NCBI GenBank assembly: GCA_030756895.1
Contig: JAVBIX010000053.1
Span: 1-64,000 of the forward strand
DNA: 64,000 nt
Direction: 5' to 3'
Source: Synechococcus sp. SP2 MAG
Lineage (GTDB): Bacteria; Cyanobacteriota; Cyanobacteriia; PCC-6307; Cyanobiaceae
This document shows positions 8,709 through 21,330 of this stretch, one piece after another. The position numbers and the translations under genes are program-made. The notes under the pieces were generated by a model that had not been told where the DNA came from, made no database searches, and worked only from the letters and a program-made list of their open reading frames with translations. Each line of letters begins with the position of its first letter. Within the stretch, counting starts at the first letter, position 1.

Positions 8709-9311
8709 ATGGGATTCACTCGATCCCCCTTAGTGCTCAACCTGACGATTGCCAGTGGCAATCCACGCAAAGTTGCTGAAATTGAGGAGATGCTCGGACC
8801 TCTCCCACTCAACGTGCTGAAACAGCCTGCCGAGCTCGAGGTTGAAGAGACAGGTACGACCTACCTCGAAAACGCTCTCCTCAAGGCGTCTGCGGCCGCA
8901 CAGCTAACGGGGAACTGGGCTCTTGCTGATGATTCTGGACTGGAGGTTGATGCCCTTGATGGGGCTCCTGGCCTCTATACAGCACGTCTTGCTCCCACTG
9001 ACGACGAAAAAATTTTTGCGTTGCTGCGATCCATGGCTGACCAGCCCTATCGCAGTGCGCGATTTCGCAGCGCCATGGTTCTTTGTTCTCCAGACGGAGC
9101 GTCGATTGCAAGCTCGGAAGGAATTTGTTGGGGTGAACTACTCCAATCTCCTGCCTATCCAGGTGGTGGATTGGAGTCACTGTTCTGGCTTCGCGAAACA
9201 AGATGCAGCTACGGCGAAATGACATCCGCCCAACTCAGTCGACTTGGAAGCCGAGGAAAAGCTGCAAGAGAAATGGCTCCTCGCCTACGTCAGCAACTGG
9301 GAATTCGTTAA
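8709..9311 (+). CDS. rdgB: XTP/dITP pyrophosphatase (RdgB/Ham1)
   Basis: TIASGNPRKVAEIEEML...LADDSGLEVDALDGAPGLYTAR, a Ham1 family signature. Confidence 0.92.
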   Translation: MGFTRSPLVLNLTIASGNPRKVAEIEEMLGPLPLNVLKQPAELEVEETGTTYLENALLKASAAAQLTGNWALADDSGLEVDALDGAPGLYTARLAPTDDEKIFALLRSMADQPYRSARFRSAMVLCSPDGASIASSEGICWGELLQSPAYPGGGLESLFWLRETRCSYGEMTSAQLSRLGSRGKAAREMAPRLRQQLGIR

Positions 9312-9352
9312 CCACCAATTTCGTCGTGAGTGTGGATTAGCCAGCTCACCCG

Positions 9353-10138
9353 TCACCTTGATGAACAATTTCGATTGATCGATTCAATCGCGCGCATGGC
9401 TGCAGCTGCAGCCTCTTCAACATCACCTTCTCTTCCCGCAAGCGTAAGGCGTCCAAAAGCGCCAACTGCTTTGACATCAACCAAGGTGATGTTCGAAGAT
9501 TTTTCAGCCTCATTCGCAGCAATCAGGACATAGCCAGCAGGCTCTGTCTCAAGAATGAACATGCTCATTCCAGCTTCGATCATCGATCCCCTGCGATTCA
9601 GACGATTGATGAGGACGGCATGGTCAGGGGTGATGGCTCGAATCACTTCTGTCCAACTGACATCGGCGGGGGTTCGTCGGTCAATGGAACTGCCAATCGC
9701 CTCCAGAACAACATCACCGGAATGAATCACAGTACTTTGGTCCCGGTGATAGAGAGCCATGGAGCCAAAAGCGCGCTCAACCACCATCTGCCCAAGACGA
9801 ACATTGCTGGCCTTGAGAGCAATATCCGTAACTCGATGCACCGCCATCCCTGGTGAGACTTCCATCCACAGACAAGCATCACCTGGGATCGGCAAAAAGC
9901 CCTGACTCACCGTCCCCATGTAGGCAGCGAGTTGGGGTTGAAGAGAATCTAAAAAGACATAAGTGCGCAGTTCAATGGACTGCACGTGGCTGTTTTGTCT
10001 CAACAGCCGTGGGGATTCGCTGTCGGTCGTCACGACACAACTAGCTCCACTCGCCGAGGTGTGTACCTCAGTTCCGGTGACGAGAGCGCTTCCGCCTACT
10101 CGCCTCTCCCGGGCATCGAAGCTGGCGAAGCGAGTCAT
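9353..10138 (-). CDS. csoS1D: Tandem-BMC carboxysome shell protein CsoS1D
   Basis: [77 protein letters not shown]...[43 protein letters not shown]. Confidence 0.93.
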   Translation of the reverse strand: MTRFASFDARERRVGGSALVTGTEVHTSASGASCVVTTDSESPRLLRQNSHVQSIELRTYVFLDSLQPQLAAYMGTVSQGFLPIPGDACLWMEVSPGMAVHRVTDIALKASNVRLGQMVVERAFGSMALYHRDQSTVIHSGDVVLEAIGSSIDRRTPADVSWTEVIRAITPDHAVLINRLNRRGSMIEAGMSMFILETEPAGYVLIAANEAEKSSNITLVDVKAVGAFGRLTLAGREGDVEEAAAAAMRAIESINRNCSSR

Positions 10139-10234
10139 TGCGGCGATGTTACCGGAAGGTTGCTCACAAAATTCGTCTCGCGACTTGCATCAGCCAACGG
10201 AACCGATACCGTCCGCGCAAATCGGGAGCGCAGC

Positions 10235-10636
10235 ATGGCAGCCAATCAAACGCATAGCCCAGAAACAACCTCCTTGAGTTCTGAGCTCAGCGCCGAGCAA
10301 GCGCTAGGAATGATCGGAATGGGCTTAATGCAAAAGCTCAGTCAGGAAGGCCCAGGTCGTTGGATTTGGAGCGATTCTGAAGATGGCGGTGCTGCCAATC
10401 TTGTTGAGCTGCGCCAGAGACTCGAACTGACATCTCTTGCGATTAAAACAGGGGCTCCATTGAGTACTGCGGAAGTTACCCAGTTGCTTGGGATCCGCCC
10501 AAGTTCGGAACAAGTTGAAAGAGGAGGCCTCCGGGCGAGCCGCTTGAGCAGAAACGTGTGGCGTCTCACCCAGATCGGCATGGATTCATCTCAATCAACA
10601 GGTTTCGGCGACGATCGTTTCCGTCGTCGCCTTTGA
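10235..10636 (+). CDS. Hypothetical protein (carboxysome-adjacent)
   Basis: MAANQTHSPETTSLSSELSAEQALGMIGMGLMQKLSQEGPGRWIWSDSEDGGAANLVELRQRLELTSLAIKTGAPLSTAEVTQLLG...; start trimmed from the ORF at 9986 because the longer form is antisense to csoS1D. Confidence 0.7.
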   Translation: MAANQTHSPETTSLSSELSAEQALGMIGMGLMQKLSQEGPGRWIWSDSEDGGAANLVELRQRLELTSLAIKTGAPLSTAEVTQLLGIRPSSEQVERGGLRASRLSRNVWRLTQIGMDSSQSTGFGDDRFRRRL

Positions 10637-10658
10637 ACAGCAGGTTTGACTGAAACTG

Positions 10659-11184
10659 TTAAGAATCAGCCTTTCCGGGGCCGTCATCCTTCGACTTGTC
10701 CCGAAAACAGTCATCCATTGAATCCGCTAATTCTTGAACCTCAACGCAAGCCGTGGTTTCGGCAAGTTGCTCGTGAGCAGCCATCACAGGCGCGACTTTG
10801 GCTTTCAGTTGCTGACCTGCTTCCTCGATTGTCATGGTTTTGTGCTGTCTGATCAAACCAACAAACGTTTCGTATAACGCAACCTGGTCGCGATATTCCC
10901 TCAGCTTCGCGGTTTGCAGTTCAGTTTCAGCCTGATCAAGCGTGGCGAGAGCTTTCTTTAGCGGCGCACCAACAACCTCAGTGTCAGCCACCGTTGAAAC
11001 AGGGGTTAAATCATCGACGTTGTCCAAGGCTTTTTCCACCTCAGCCGTTGCTTTGCAAACGAGACCGGAGTCTGAGGCCACCTCTGCTCGGTCCGTAACT
11101 GAATTTTTTCTCCACTGACGGACAGGCCGCCAACGCCAAACCCAGAGTCAAAACAGCAGGAAGAGCTCGCAAGGAGAAGATCAA
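10659..11184 (-). pseudogene. Putative lipoprotein gene with apparent frameshift at an A6 tract (or a slippage-dependent gene)
   Basis: Upstream frame from TTG 11184 encodes IFSLRALPAVLTLGLALAACPSVEK (lipobox LAAC); downstream frame (10659..11081) encodes the Cys- and Glu-rich body. Deleting one A in the A6 run (plus-strand T6, 11104-11109) joins them. Confidence 0.55.
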
Positions 11185-11315
11185 GACGTTGTCGTCTCTT
11201 TCGCAAAAACTTAGTCATCTCCAGCAAATCCGGACCAACTGGAAATCAACACCGATCCCGAAGATTTTTGTTAGGTCTGAGCACTACGTGATTCTGGCGT
11301 CATCGTGATGGATAG

Positions 11316-12620
<1,305 letters not shown>

Positions 12621-12624
12621 AGCC

Positions 12625-14193
12625 ATGCAACTCACCCTCTGGACATACGAAGGACCACCTCACGTCGGTGCCATGCGCATTGCGGCATCAATGGAAGGTG
12701 TCCATTACGTGCTGCACTCGCCCCAGGGCGACACCTATGCCGATCTCCTGTTCACGATGATCGAGCGACGAGATCAGCGGCCTCCTGTCACCTACACCAC
12801 CTTTCAGGCCAGAGATCTCGGCGGTGACACCGCGGAACTGGTGAAGCGGCACGTCAGAGAAGCGGTTGATCGCTTCCAACCCGATGCCCTTCTTGTTGGC
12901 GAAAGCTGCACCGCGGAATTAATCCAAGACCAAGCCGGCGCCTTAGCCAACAGCATGGGATTGAGCATGCCGGTCGTGAACTTGGAGCTGCCGGCCTACA
13001 GCAAAAAAGAGAATTGGGGTGCAGCTGAAACCTTCTATCAACTGATTCGGACTCTGCTGAAAGATCAGGCTCCTGCTGAGCTCACGCATGACCCCAAGGC
13101 ATGGCAACACCAGGGACGTCGTCCCCGCGTGAATTTGCTGGGACCGTCGCTGCTCGGCTTTCGCTGTCGCGACGATGTGCTCGAAATTCAACGGCTGCTG
13201 AGCATGCATGGCATCGACGTGGGGGTGGTCGCTCCGTTGGGAGCCACCGTGGCAGATGTGCATCGCCTTCCAGAAGCCGACCTCAATGTGTGCCTCTACC
13301 CAGAGATCGCGGAATCCAGCTGCGCTTGGCTCGAGCGCAGTTTTGGAATCCCGTTCACCAGCACCGTGCCGATTGGCATCGGCGCAACCCAAGATTTCCT
13401 TGTTGAAGTTCACAATCTGCTGGGGATGACACCACCTTCCCCCCAAGCGGGAATTCGTCAGTCCAGGCTGCCCTGGTACTCCGAATCTGTCGACTCCACC
13501 TACCTCACAGGAAAAAGGGTGTTCATCTTTGGAGATGGAACCCATGCCTTAGCAGCAGCCAGGATCTGCAAAGACGAGCTGGGCTTTGAAGTGGTGGGCC
13601 TAGGCACCTACAGCAGAGAAATGGCTCGACCCGTGCGAGCGGCAGCGAAAGCGATGGGACTGGAGGCCCTCATCAGTGATGACTACCTCGAGGTCGAGGC
13701 AGCGATGGCCGCAGCTTCACCAGAACTGGTGCTCGGCACCCAAATGGAGCGACACAGCGCCAAACGCCTGGGCCTTCCCTGTGCAGTGATCAGCACACCG
13801 ATGCATGTCCAAGACGTCCCGGCACGCAACAGTCCTCAAATGGGCTGGGAAGGAGCGAACGTGATCTTCGACAGCTGGGTGCACCCGCTGATGATGGGCT
13901 TAGAGGAACACCTGATCGGCATGTTCCGGCACGATTTTGAATTCGTGGATGGCCATCAAAGCCACCTTGGTCATGCGGGAGGTTCTGGAGCTGTTGCAGA
14001 AACGGAGGTGGCGGTCAGCACCCTCAAGGACGAGCTGGTCTGGACTGCGGATGGAGAAGCGGAGCTGAAGAAGATCCCCTTCTTCGTTCGGGGGAAAGTA
14101 CGCCGAAACACCGAAACATTTGCCAAATCCACTGGGCGCAACCAAATCGACAGCGAAACCCTGTACGACGCGAAAGCTCACTTCAGCGCCTAA
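12625..14193 (+). CDS. chlB: Light-independent protochlorophyllide reductase subunit B
   Basis: [74 protein letters not shown]. Confidence 0.97.
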   Translation: MQLTLWTYEGPPHVGAMRIAASMEGVHYVLHSPQGDTYADLLFTMIERRDQRPPVTYTTFQARDLGGDTAELVKRHVREAVDRFQPDALLVGESCTAELIQDQAGALANSMGLSMPVVNLELPAYSKKENWGAAETFYQLIRTLLKDQAPAELTHDPKAWQHQGRRPRVNLLGPSLLGFRCRDDVLEIQRLLSMHGIDVGVVAPLGATVADVHRLPEADLNVCLYPEIAESSCAWLERSFGIPFTSTVPIGIGATQDFLVEVHNLLGMTPPSPQAGIRQSRLPWYSESVDSTYLTGKRVFIFGDGTHALAAARICKDELGFEVVGLGTYSREMARPVRAAAKAMGLEALISDDYLEVEAAMAAASPELVLGTQMERHSAKRLGLPCAVISTPMHVQDVPARNSPQMGWEGANVIFDSWVHPLMMGLEEHLIGMFRHDFEFVDGHQSHLGHAGGSGAVAETEVAVSTLKDELVWTADGEAELKKIPFFVRGKVRRNTETFAKSTGRNQIDSETLYDAKAHFSA

Positions 14194-14375
14194 CGACCAA
14201 ACAAACCCTTCTTGGCTTGAATTTCATACCCACAACAAGGGATGATCGGCTGAGTCTTTGTACTCAATGATCCAGCTATTTTTATGCAAATTCACTCAAT
14301 CCTCGTCAGTATTTCAACACCATCAGTCCTGATGTTTCGATCACGAATTGAAAGCTGACTGTTCAACCTTGCTGA

Positions 14376-16268
<1,893 letters not shown>

Positions 16269-16332
16269 TTATCTGATTCCAGTCTGACCTTTCAAGCGTT
16301 GCTGCGAATGCATCGCATAGAGCCAGGAATTC

Positions 16333-16767
16333 TCAGCGCCAGATAATGCGAAGACGGTTTGGAGCGATCCATTGATCCTGTTCATTCATCAGGCGATCTC
16401 TTCCCCCGAGGGTGAACAAACGATCAAAACGTTGCTGTAGGCCGCGAAGCTTGTTGCTCTCGACATCCACAACAGCGGCAAGCTCACCATGGCGGTCTAA
16501 GCGCTCCTGGTAAGCCATCGAAAGCCTGACAAGACTGACTCCACCAAGGCTGATCAGACCAATTTTCACAGCCAGTGCAAGGCTGCTGCAGAGCATGTCT
16601 CTGCGATCGCCCTGATTTTGAATCAGGGCAGCATGTGTAACAGCATCGACCCTTTCCTTAGCGGAGCGATCAGATGACCTGGATCGTTGTCTTGTTGGCG
16701 ATGAAGCTGCCTTAGCCATATCCGCTTGTAACGCAGCGGACAAAGACTGCAAGAGCCCATCGCTCAA
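16333..16767 (-). CDS. Hypothetical protein, one probable TM segment
   Basis: 144 aa ORF in a clean slot downstream of psaM; hydrophobic segment SSLALAVKIGLISLGGVSLVRL. Confidence 0.6.
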   Translation of the reverse strand: MSDGLLQSLSAALQADMAKAASSPTRQRSRSSDRSAKERVDAVTHAALIQNQGDRRDMLCSSLALAVKIGLISLGGVSLVRLSMAYQERLDRHGELAAVVDVESNKLRGLQQRFDRLFTLGGRDRLMNEQDQWIAPNRLRIIWR

Positions 16768-16780
16768 CGCATACGTCAGT

Positions 16781-16885
16781 TCACGCCCGATACAAGCTCA
16801 CACAAAGGCGCACAGCCAACACACCGGCATGGGCAGCCACCACTAGAGCGATGAAAATCTCAGTTTGAGTAATAGAACTGACCAT
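16781..16885 (-). CDS. psaM: Photosystem I reaction center subunit XII (PsaM)
   Basis: Not in the ORF track; my translation is MVSSITQTEIFIALVVAAHAGVLAVRLCVSLYRA* (34 aa), matching the PsaM length and pattern. Confidence 0.85.
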   Translation of the reverse strand: MVSSITQTEIFIALVVAAHAGVLAVRLCVSLYRA

Positions 16886-16964
16886 GACGGATTCATAACG
16901 CCCCTCCATTCTTTCTCCTAACCCCCTCTTCAAGCCATCATTCGCAAAGGCCTGTCACACCCCC

Positions 16965-17456
16965 ATGGATGTCAAAAGTTGGACGCAACCCGTTGTTATC
17001 GATGTCGCTGCCATTCAGACGCTTGATCTCAAGGCGCTAAACCCATGGATGGAGCGGCCACTCACAGACCTTCTCAGCGCTGGAGCGGGGTTAGAGCTCC
17101 AGTACAACTGGCCACGGGATGCCGATGACCCCAGAGAACTAAGCGAATGCCCCGAGCCCCGTCTTTGGGCCCTCAGGGCAGATGCTGTTCACCCCTGGCT
17201 CCCTTTAGTGCTGGAACGATCTGGCGGAAGCCTGATCCAACACGTAGCGATGGTGGTTCCCCACGACTTCAGTCCAAATGAAGGGATTCGCTTCGACCCT
17301 CAGGCTCTGGAGATCTGGATCACCCACCGGTTCATGCTGCTCGATCACCTGGGACAACACCTTCCTCAATCTCAGCGAGGGAACTTGCTCCAGATGGCCG
17401 CCACTATTGGCTACGAGGTGGATGCAGCGTTCTGGACCCTTCTTGATCAACGTTGA
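16965..17456 (+). CDS. CRR6-like NDH-1 assembly/NdhI maturation protein (DUF1817 type)
   Basis: 163 aa; SLIQHVAMVVPHDFSPNEGIRFDPQALEIWITHRFMLLDHLGQ resembles the recalled CRR6/DUF1817 pattern. Confidence 0.6.
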   Translation: MDVKSWTQPVVIDVAAIQTLDLKALNPWMERPLTDLLSAGAGLELQYNWPRDADDPRELSECPEPRLWALRADAVHPWLPLVLERSGGSLIQHVAMVVPHDFSPNEGIRFDPQALEIWITHRFMLLDHLGQHLPQSQRGNLLQMAATIGYEVDAAFWTLLDQR

Positions 17457-18457
17457 TGGAGATCACACCGTGGATGGTGATCGGCTTCTTGCTGGCCGCC
17501 TATTCGGTAACTGCCAATGATTCGCTTCAGACCCTAGGGAGCTACCTATCGTCCAACGAACATCGCACGCCCAAATGGGTGCAAATGGTGTTCCTGTGCA
17601 CGATGACAGCCGTCGTGTTGATGGGGGGCTGGTTCATCAACAAAGGAGAGCCGGCATGGGGGCGTCTCGCATCATTTCCGCAGCCTGATTGCTTCACCTG
17701 GGCTTACCTCATTCCACCCCTTGCAGTGCTGGCACTCACGGCCTGGGGTGCTCCTGTGAGCACCTCTTTTCTTGTGCTCTCAGCGTTTGTGCCAGAGAAC
17801 ATCGGCACACTCGTTGAGCGATCTATCTCGGGGTATCTCCTCGCCCTCAGCCTTGGAATCGCCGTCTGGGGGCTCGGTGTAGAGCTGCTCGAGCGCTTGT
17901 TCAAGCCCAACCATCAGCCCAGCCCCGATACCAACTCAGCTTTCAACAAACTCTGGTACTGCCTTCAGTGGTGCTCAACAGGATGGTTATGGAGCCTATG
18001 GCTAGTGCAGGATCTGGCGAACATTTTTATTTTTTTACCGCGCAACATTGAATTAATCCCGATGCTGCTTTGCACCGCCGCGCTTTGTTTAGGACTGTGC
18101 GCGTTAGTCGCTGTTGGAGGAGGACCGATTCAGGGGGTACTGCGATCAAAAACCAACATGTCGGACCTGCGATCAGCCACCGTGATCGATCTCATGTTCG
18201 CGATCTGTCTGCTAACCCAGACTCAGTTCAGCAGCTTTCCCCTCAGTACGACTTGGGTTTTTCTCGGACTCCTAGGCGGCCGAGAGATTGCCCTGACCTT
18301 GAGACAACGATCAGCGAAAAACGATGGGTCATCGAACGCTATCGATCAGCTCAGCAAAAATCTGAGCCAAGACATTTGGAAAGCCGGAGTTGGCCTCATT
18401 GTGAGCCTGACGATCGCTTTGGGCATTCAGCCACTGATCGCCCTCACAGCCAGCTGA
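17453..18457 (+). CDS. Multi-TM membrane protein, possibly a divergent PiT-type permease
   Basis: 334 aa, many TM segments; AAYSVTANDSLQTLGSYLSSN and LTAWGAPVSTSFLVLSAF resemble PiT repeat motifs. Overlaps the previous ORF by 4 bp. Confidence 0.55.
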   Translation: MMEITPWMVIGFLLAAYSVTANDSLQTLGSYLSSNEHRTPKWVQMVFLCTMTAVVLMGGWFINKGEPAWGRLASFPQPDCFTWAYLIPPLAVLALTAWGAPVSTSFLVLSAFVPENIGTLVERSISGYLLALSLGIAVWGLGVELLERLFKPNHQPSPDTNSAFNKLWYCLQWCSTGWLWSLWLVQDLANIFIFLPRNIELIPMLLCTAALCLGLCALVAVGGGPIQGVLRSKTNMSDLRSATVIDLMFAICLLTQTQFSSFPLSTTWVFLGLLGGREIALTLRQRSAKNDGSSNAIDQLSKNLSQDIWKAGVGLIVSLTIALGIQPLIALTAS

Positions 18458-18469
18458 CGTCCGAGTGAA

Positions 18470-19246
18470 TCAACCGATGAGCGCAAGCTGGAAGGCTCTC
18501 CGAGCACTATCTAGAGCCAACAGGATGGCAAGCCCACGCAGCATCCAGGCCAGCCGATCAGCCCTTACGTCATCCAAACGCGATGCGCTCCACTGAGCGC
18601 CCACTGCAGCCACTCCTCCCAGAATCAGGCCCAGCGTGGGTTGCCCTCTCCCTTCAGAAAGAAACTGAAGAGACGCCGCTGCGGTGGAACAAGCCACTGC
18701 CACAGTGCTGAATCGGATCGCAAGTCGAATCGGGACGGCCAACCCCCGCACCATCACTGGCACCATCACGAGCCCGCCACCTAAGCCCAACATTCCGCCG
18801 GCAAATCCTGCCAAGCCACCCACGGCGGTGAGTCCTGGCAAGGAAAACGTCTGATCCGTATCCGACCCCGAATCGTCTGGGCGCGACTGAATCGTGCAAG
18901 CCAAAAACAGATAAAGCAGGGATTGAAGCGCTAACAAATGCCAGCCAGCAACAAAGCTCCCCAGGCGACTAAAAATCAACGCCGTCACAAATGCGGCGAT
19001 ACCAATGGCCAATCCAGCCTGAGCGGGCACAGTTCGAGCGCGAAGGTGTGTGGCCGTGCCACTGAGTGCCGTTGGCACAATGGCAAAAGTGCTTGTGGCC
19101 AAAGCCTGATGCGGTGTTAAACCCATCCAGAGCAACAGAGGGGCAAAAATCAAACCACCTCCAATTCCCAGCAGTCCCGCCAATCCCCCGGCAAGCAGTC
19201 CCAGAGGCACCACCAGCAGCCAATCCAAAATCTCCATTCCGGCCAT
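18470..19246 (-). CDS. TauE/SafE-family sulfite exporter-like permease
   Basis: VPLGLLAGGLAGLLGIGGGLIFAPLLLWMGLTPHQALATSTFAIVPTALSGTATHLR; start trimmed to MAGMEIL. Confidence 0.85.
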   Translation of the reverse strand: MAGMEILDWLLVVPLGLLAGGLAGLLGIGGGLIFAPLLLWMGLTPHQALATSTFAIVPTALSGTATHLRARTVPAQAGLAIGIAAFVTALIFSRLGSFVAGWHLLALQSLLYLFLACTIQSRPDDSGSDTDQTFSLPGLTAVGGLAGFAGGMLGLGGGLVMVPVMVRGLAVPIRLAIRFSTVAVACSTAAASLQFLSEGRGQPTLGLILGGVAAVGAQWSASRLDDVRADRLAWMLRGLAILLALDSARRAFQLALIG

Positions 19247-20081
19247 GTCGATTCCTGCATCCTGCCGGTCTGAGTTCGGAACCCACGGACGACTGATCCC
19301 AGCTGTCGCCGGCCAAGGTCCAGAACATATGGCGTTTGACGCCCTGTTATTAGAACAGTGCCAAAACACAAACAACCCTGGCCCCGTACTCCGCTTCTAT
19401 CTCTGGAAAGGGCCCTGGTTGTCACTCGGGCGTCACCAGACACCACGGTCCAATCAATGGCTCGATCTAGTCCGAAACGGACGCTTAAACATGGTCCGAC
19501 GCCCTAGCGGTGGAGGGGCTGTGCTACATGGCGGTGGTCTGACCTACGCCTTGATCTGGCCGCATGCACCCCGACAGCGGCGTGAAGCGTATCGCCGGGC
19601 GAATGCCTGGATCTCCTCTGGATTAGCGCGACTCGGCCTTGAGCTTCAGCAAGGGGAGGATCCTGCCCTCGCTGGAAGCCAAAATTGTTTCGCCAGTGCC
19701 ACCACGGCGGATCTCGTGGATCCTTCGGGGCATAAACGCATCGGCAGCGCCCAGTTTTGGCAACGGGGGCACCTTCTGCAGCACGGTGAAATCCCTTTGG
19801 CTCCACCCCAACAGCTTTGGGAAGACGTCTTTGCAACAGCTCCACCTTGCTGGCAGCCCACCGCACCGTCTGCTGCCAGTGTTGAAGCAGCTCTTACCGA
19901 GGCGATTGCGCAGCTCTGGCCAGGACTCCGCTGGTGCGTGACGCCAATGAGCTACGGGGAAAAGCAGCTCGTAACGGAACGGGCTGCTGATTATGTGATC
20001 ACCGATTCATCGGTCTCATCCAACAATCCCGAGGCACGCATGGACGTAACCGCCTGGAGAAGCGGCAAGCCAAAGGGATAG
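19245..20081 (+). CDS. Lipoate-protein ligase A family protein
   Basis: MAFDALLLEQC...LRFYLWKGPWLSLGRHQ...VRRPSGGGAVLHGGGLTYALIWP...GSQNCFASATTADLV..GHKRIGSAQFWQRGHLLQHGEI. Confidence 0.87.
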   Translation: MSIPASCRSEFGTHGRLIPAVAGQGPEHMAFDALLLEQCQNTNNPGPVLRFYLWKGPWLSLGRHQTPRSNQWLDLVRNGRLNMVRRPSGGGAVLHGGGLTYALIWPHAPRQRREAYRRANAWISSGLARLGLELQQGEDPALAGSQNCFASATTADLVDPSGHKRIGSAQFWQRGHLLQHGEIPLAPPQQLWEDVFATAPPCWQPTAPSAASVEAALTEAIAQLWPGLRWCVTPMSYGEKQLVTERAADYVITDSSVSSNNPEARMDVTAWRSGKPKG

Positions 20082-21256
20082 TCATTTCGGCGCCTAGAGG
20101 CTTCGAGAAGGGGTGCCGGCAATTTGAGGGACAACCCCTTCAAAACCGCTTCGCCCACATCACTGCGATCCAAGGTTCCGGAGGGAAGACCCGCAGCACC
20201 GGTCACAAGCAATCGGCCATGTTCACTTTGCTCAAGTGCAAGGACGGCTTTCCAAAGTGGAGCTGACTCTTGAAGGGAAGGGAGTTCAGCCAGCGGTCGC
20301 ATGTGCTCCCCCACGGTCTGTCGATCCCAGTACTGAACAGAGAGGTCCTTGAGTGGCTGATCAGTGACGTATCCGAGCCAGCGCCCAGACCGGCAAACAA
20401 GCACCCAGTCGGGCAGGAGATCATTCTCAGACTCAGCTCCTCTCAGACGCATTTGGCTCAGGCTGCGCAAGCTCTGATCGGCTTCCAACACCCGAAAACG
20501 CTTGGAGGAAGCAGGGCCTACATGCAAGTTGATCAAGAGCTTCTGCAGAGCCAGGGTCTGAGATTGGGAGCGCGAGGCTCCCATGCCGAACCAACCCAAC
20601 ATCACAAGCCAAAGGGCAGTGAATCCCCCACCACGAAGGAAGAGATAAACGCCGAGCATGATCGCGGTCAGTGAGAGAAGGCGCCCCGTGGCCGTTGCCA
20701 CCTGAATCCCTCGGCGTTGGCTCCCGGTAAATTGCCAAACCAAGGCTTTAAGAATCAAGCCTCCATCTAGAGGCAGTCCTGGCAAAAGGTTGAATAAAGC
20801 CAGGACCAAATTGAGATAGCCAAGCCTTTCCACAAGATTGCCAAACAAGGGATTGGCATGACCCGCGGCATGCTGAGTTGCCAGAAGTAAGCCCGCCAGC
20901 AGAAAGCTGACCGCTGGACCAGCTGCGGCTACCCGAAACGATCCCATCGGCGTGGAACATTCCCGCTCCACGCGAGCGACACCACCGAGCAGGAAAAGGG
21001 TGATGCTGACCACCTTGACGCCTTCTCTAAGCGCTACCAGGGAATGGCCTAGTTCGTGCAACAGCACCGAAACGAACAGCAAAAGAGCAGTGGCCAAACC
21101 CAACAACCAACTCAAAGCAGGCGAACCAGATGCACCTGGCAGCAGAGCTGCATCTTGCTGAAAAACAAGGGTGAACAACACCAAAATGATGAACCAGCTC
21201 GGGTGGACCCTTAGCGGAATGCCGCGAATCCGCATCAGCTGCCAGCCATCGCCCAT
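19991..21256 (-). CDS. Site-2 protease family (M50) metalloprotease
   Basis: LLHELGHSLVALREGVKVVSITLFLLGGVARVE...ALFNLLPGLPLDGG; HExxH and DG motifs. Confidence 0.88.
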   Translation of the reverse strand: MGDGWQLMRIRGIPLRVHPSWFIILVLFTLVFQQDAALLPGASGSPALSWLLGLATALLLFVSVLLHELGHSLVALREGVKVVSITLFLLGGVARVERECSTPMGSFRVAAAGPAVSFLLAGLLLATQHAAGHANPLFGNLVERLGYLNLVLALFNLLPGLPLDGGLILKALVWQFTGSQRRGIQVATATGRLLSLTAIMLGVYLFLRGGGFTALWLVMLGWFGMGASRSQSQTLALQKLLINLHVGPASSKRFRVLEADQSLRSLSQMRLRGAESENDLLPDWVLVCRSGRWLGYVTDQPLKDLSVQYWDRQTVGEHMRPLAELPSLQESAPLWKAVLALEQSEHGRLLVTGAAGLPSGTLDRSDVGEAVLKGLSLKLPAPLLEASRRRNDYPFGLPLLQAVTSMRASGLLDETDESVIT

Positions 21257-21330
21257 GGGCTCCTCCGTTGGGCACTGCCGCGGCCCGATCGTCCAATCCT
21301 AGAAAGGAACCACTCGAGCTCCTCGATCGA

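Noticed and set aside
12943-13545. 200-aa antisense ORF within chlB
   Set aside because: Lies wholly in a strong CDS; no independent evidence.
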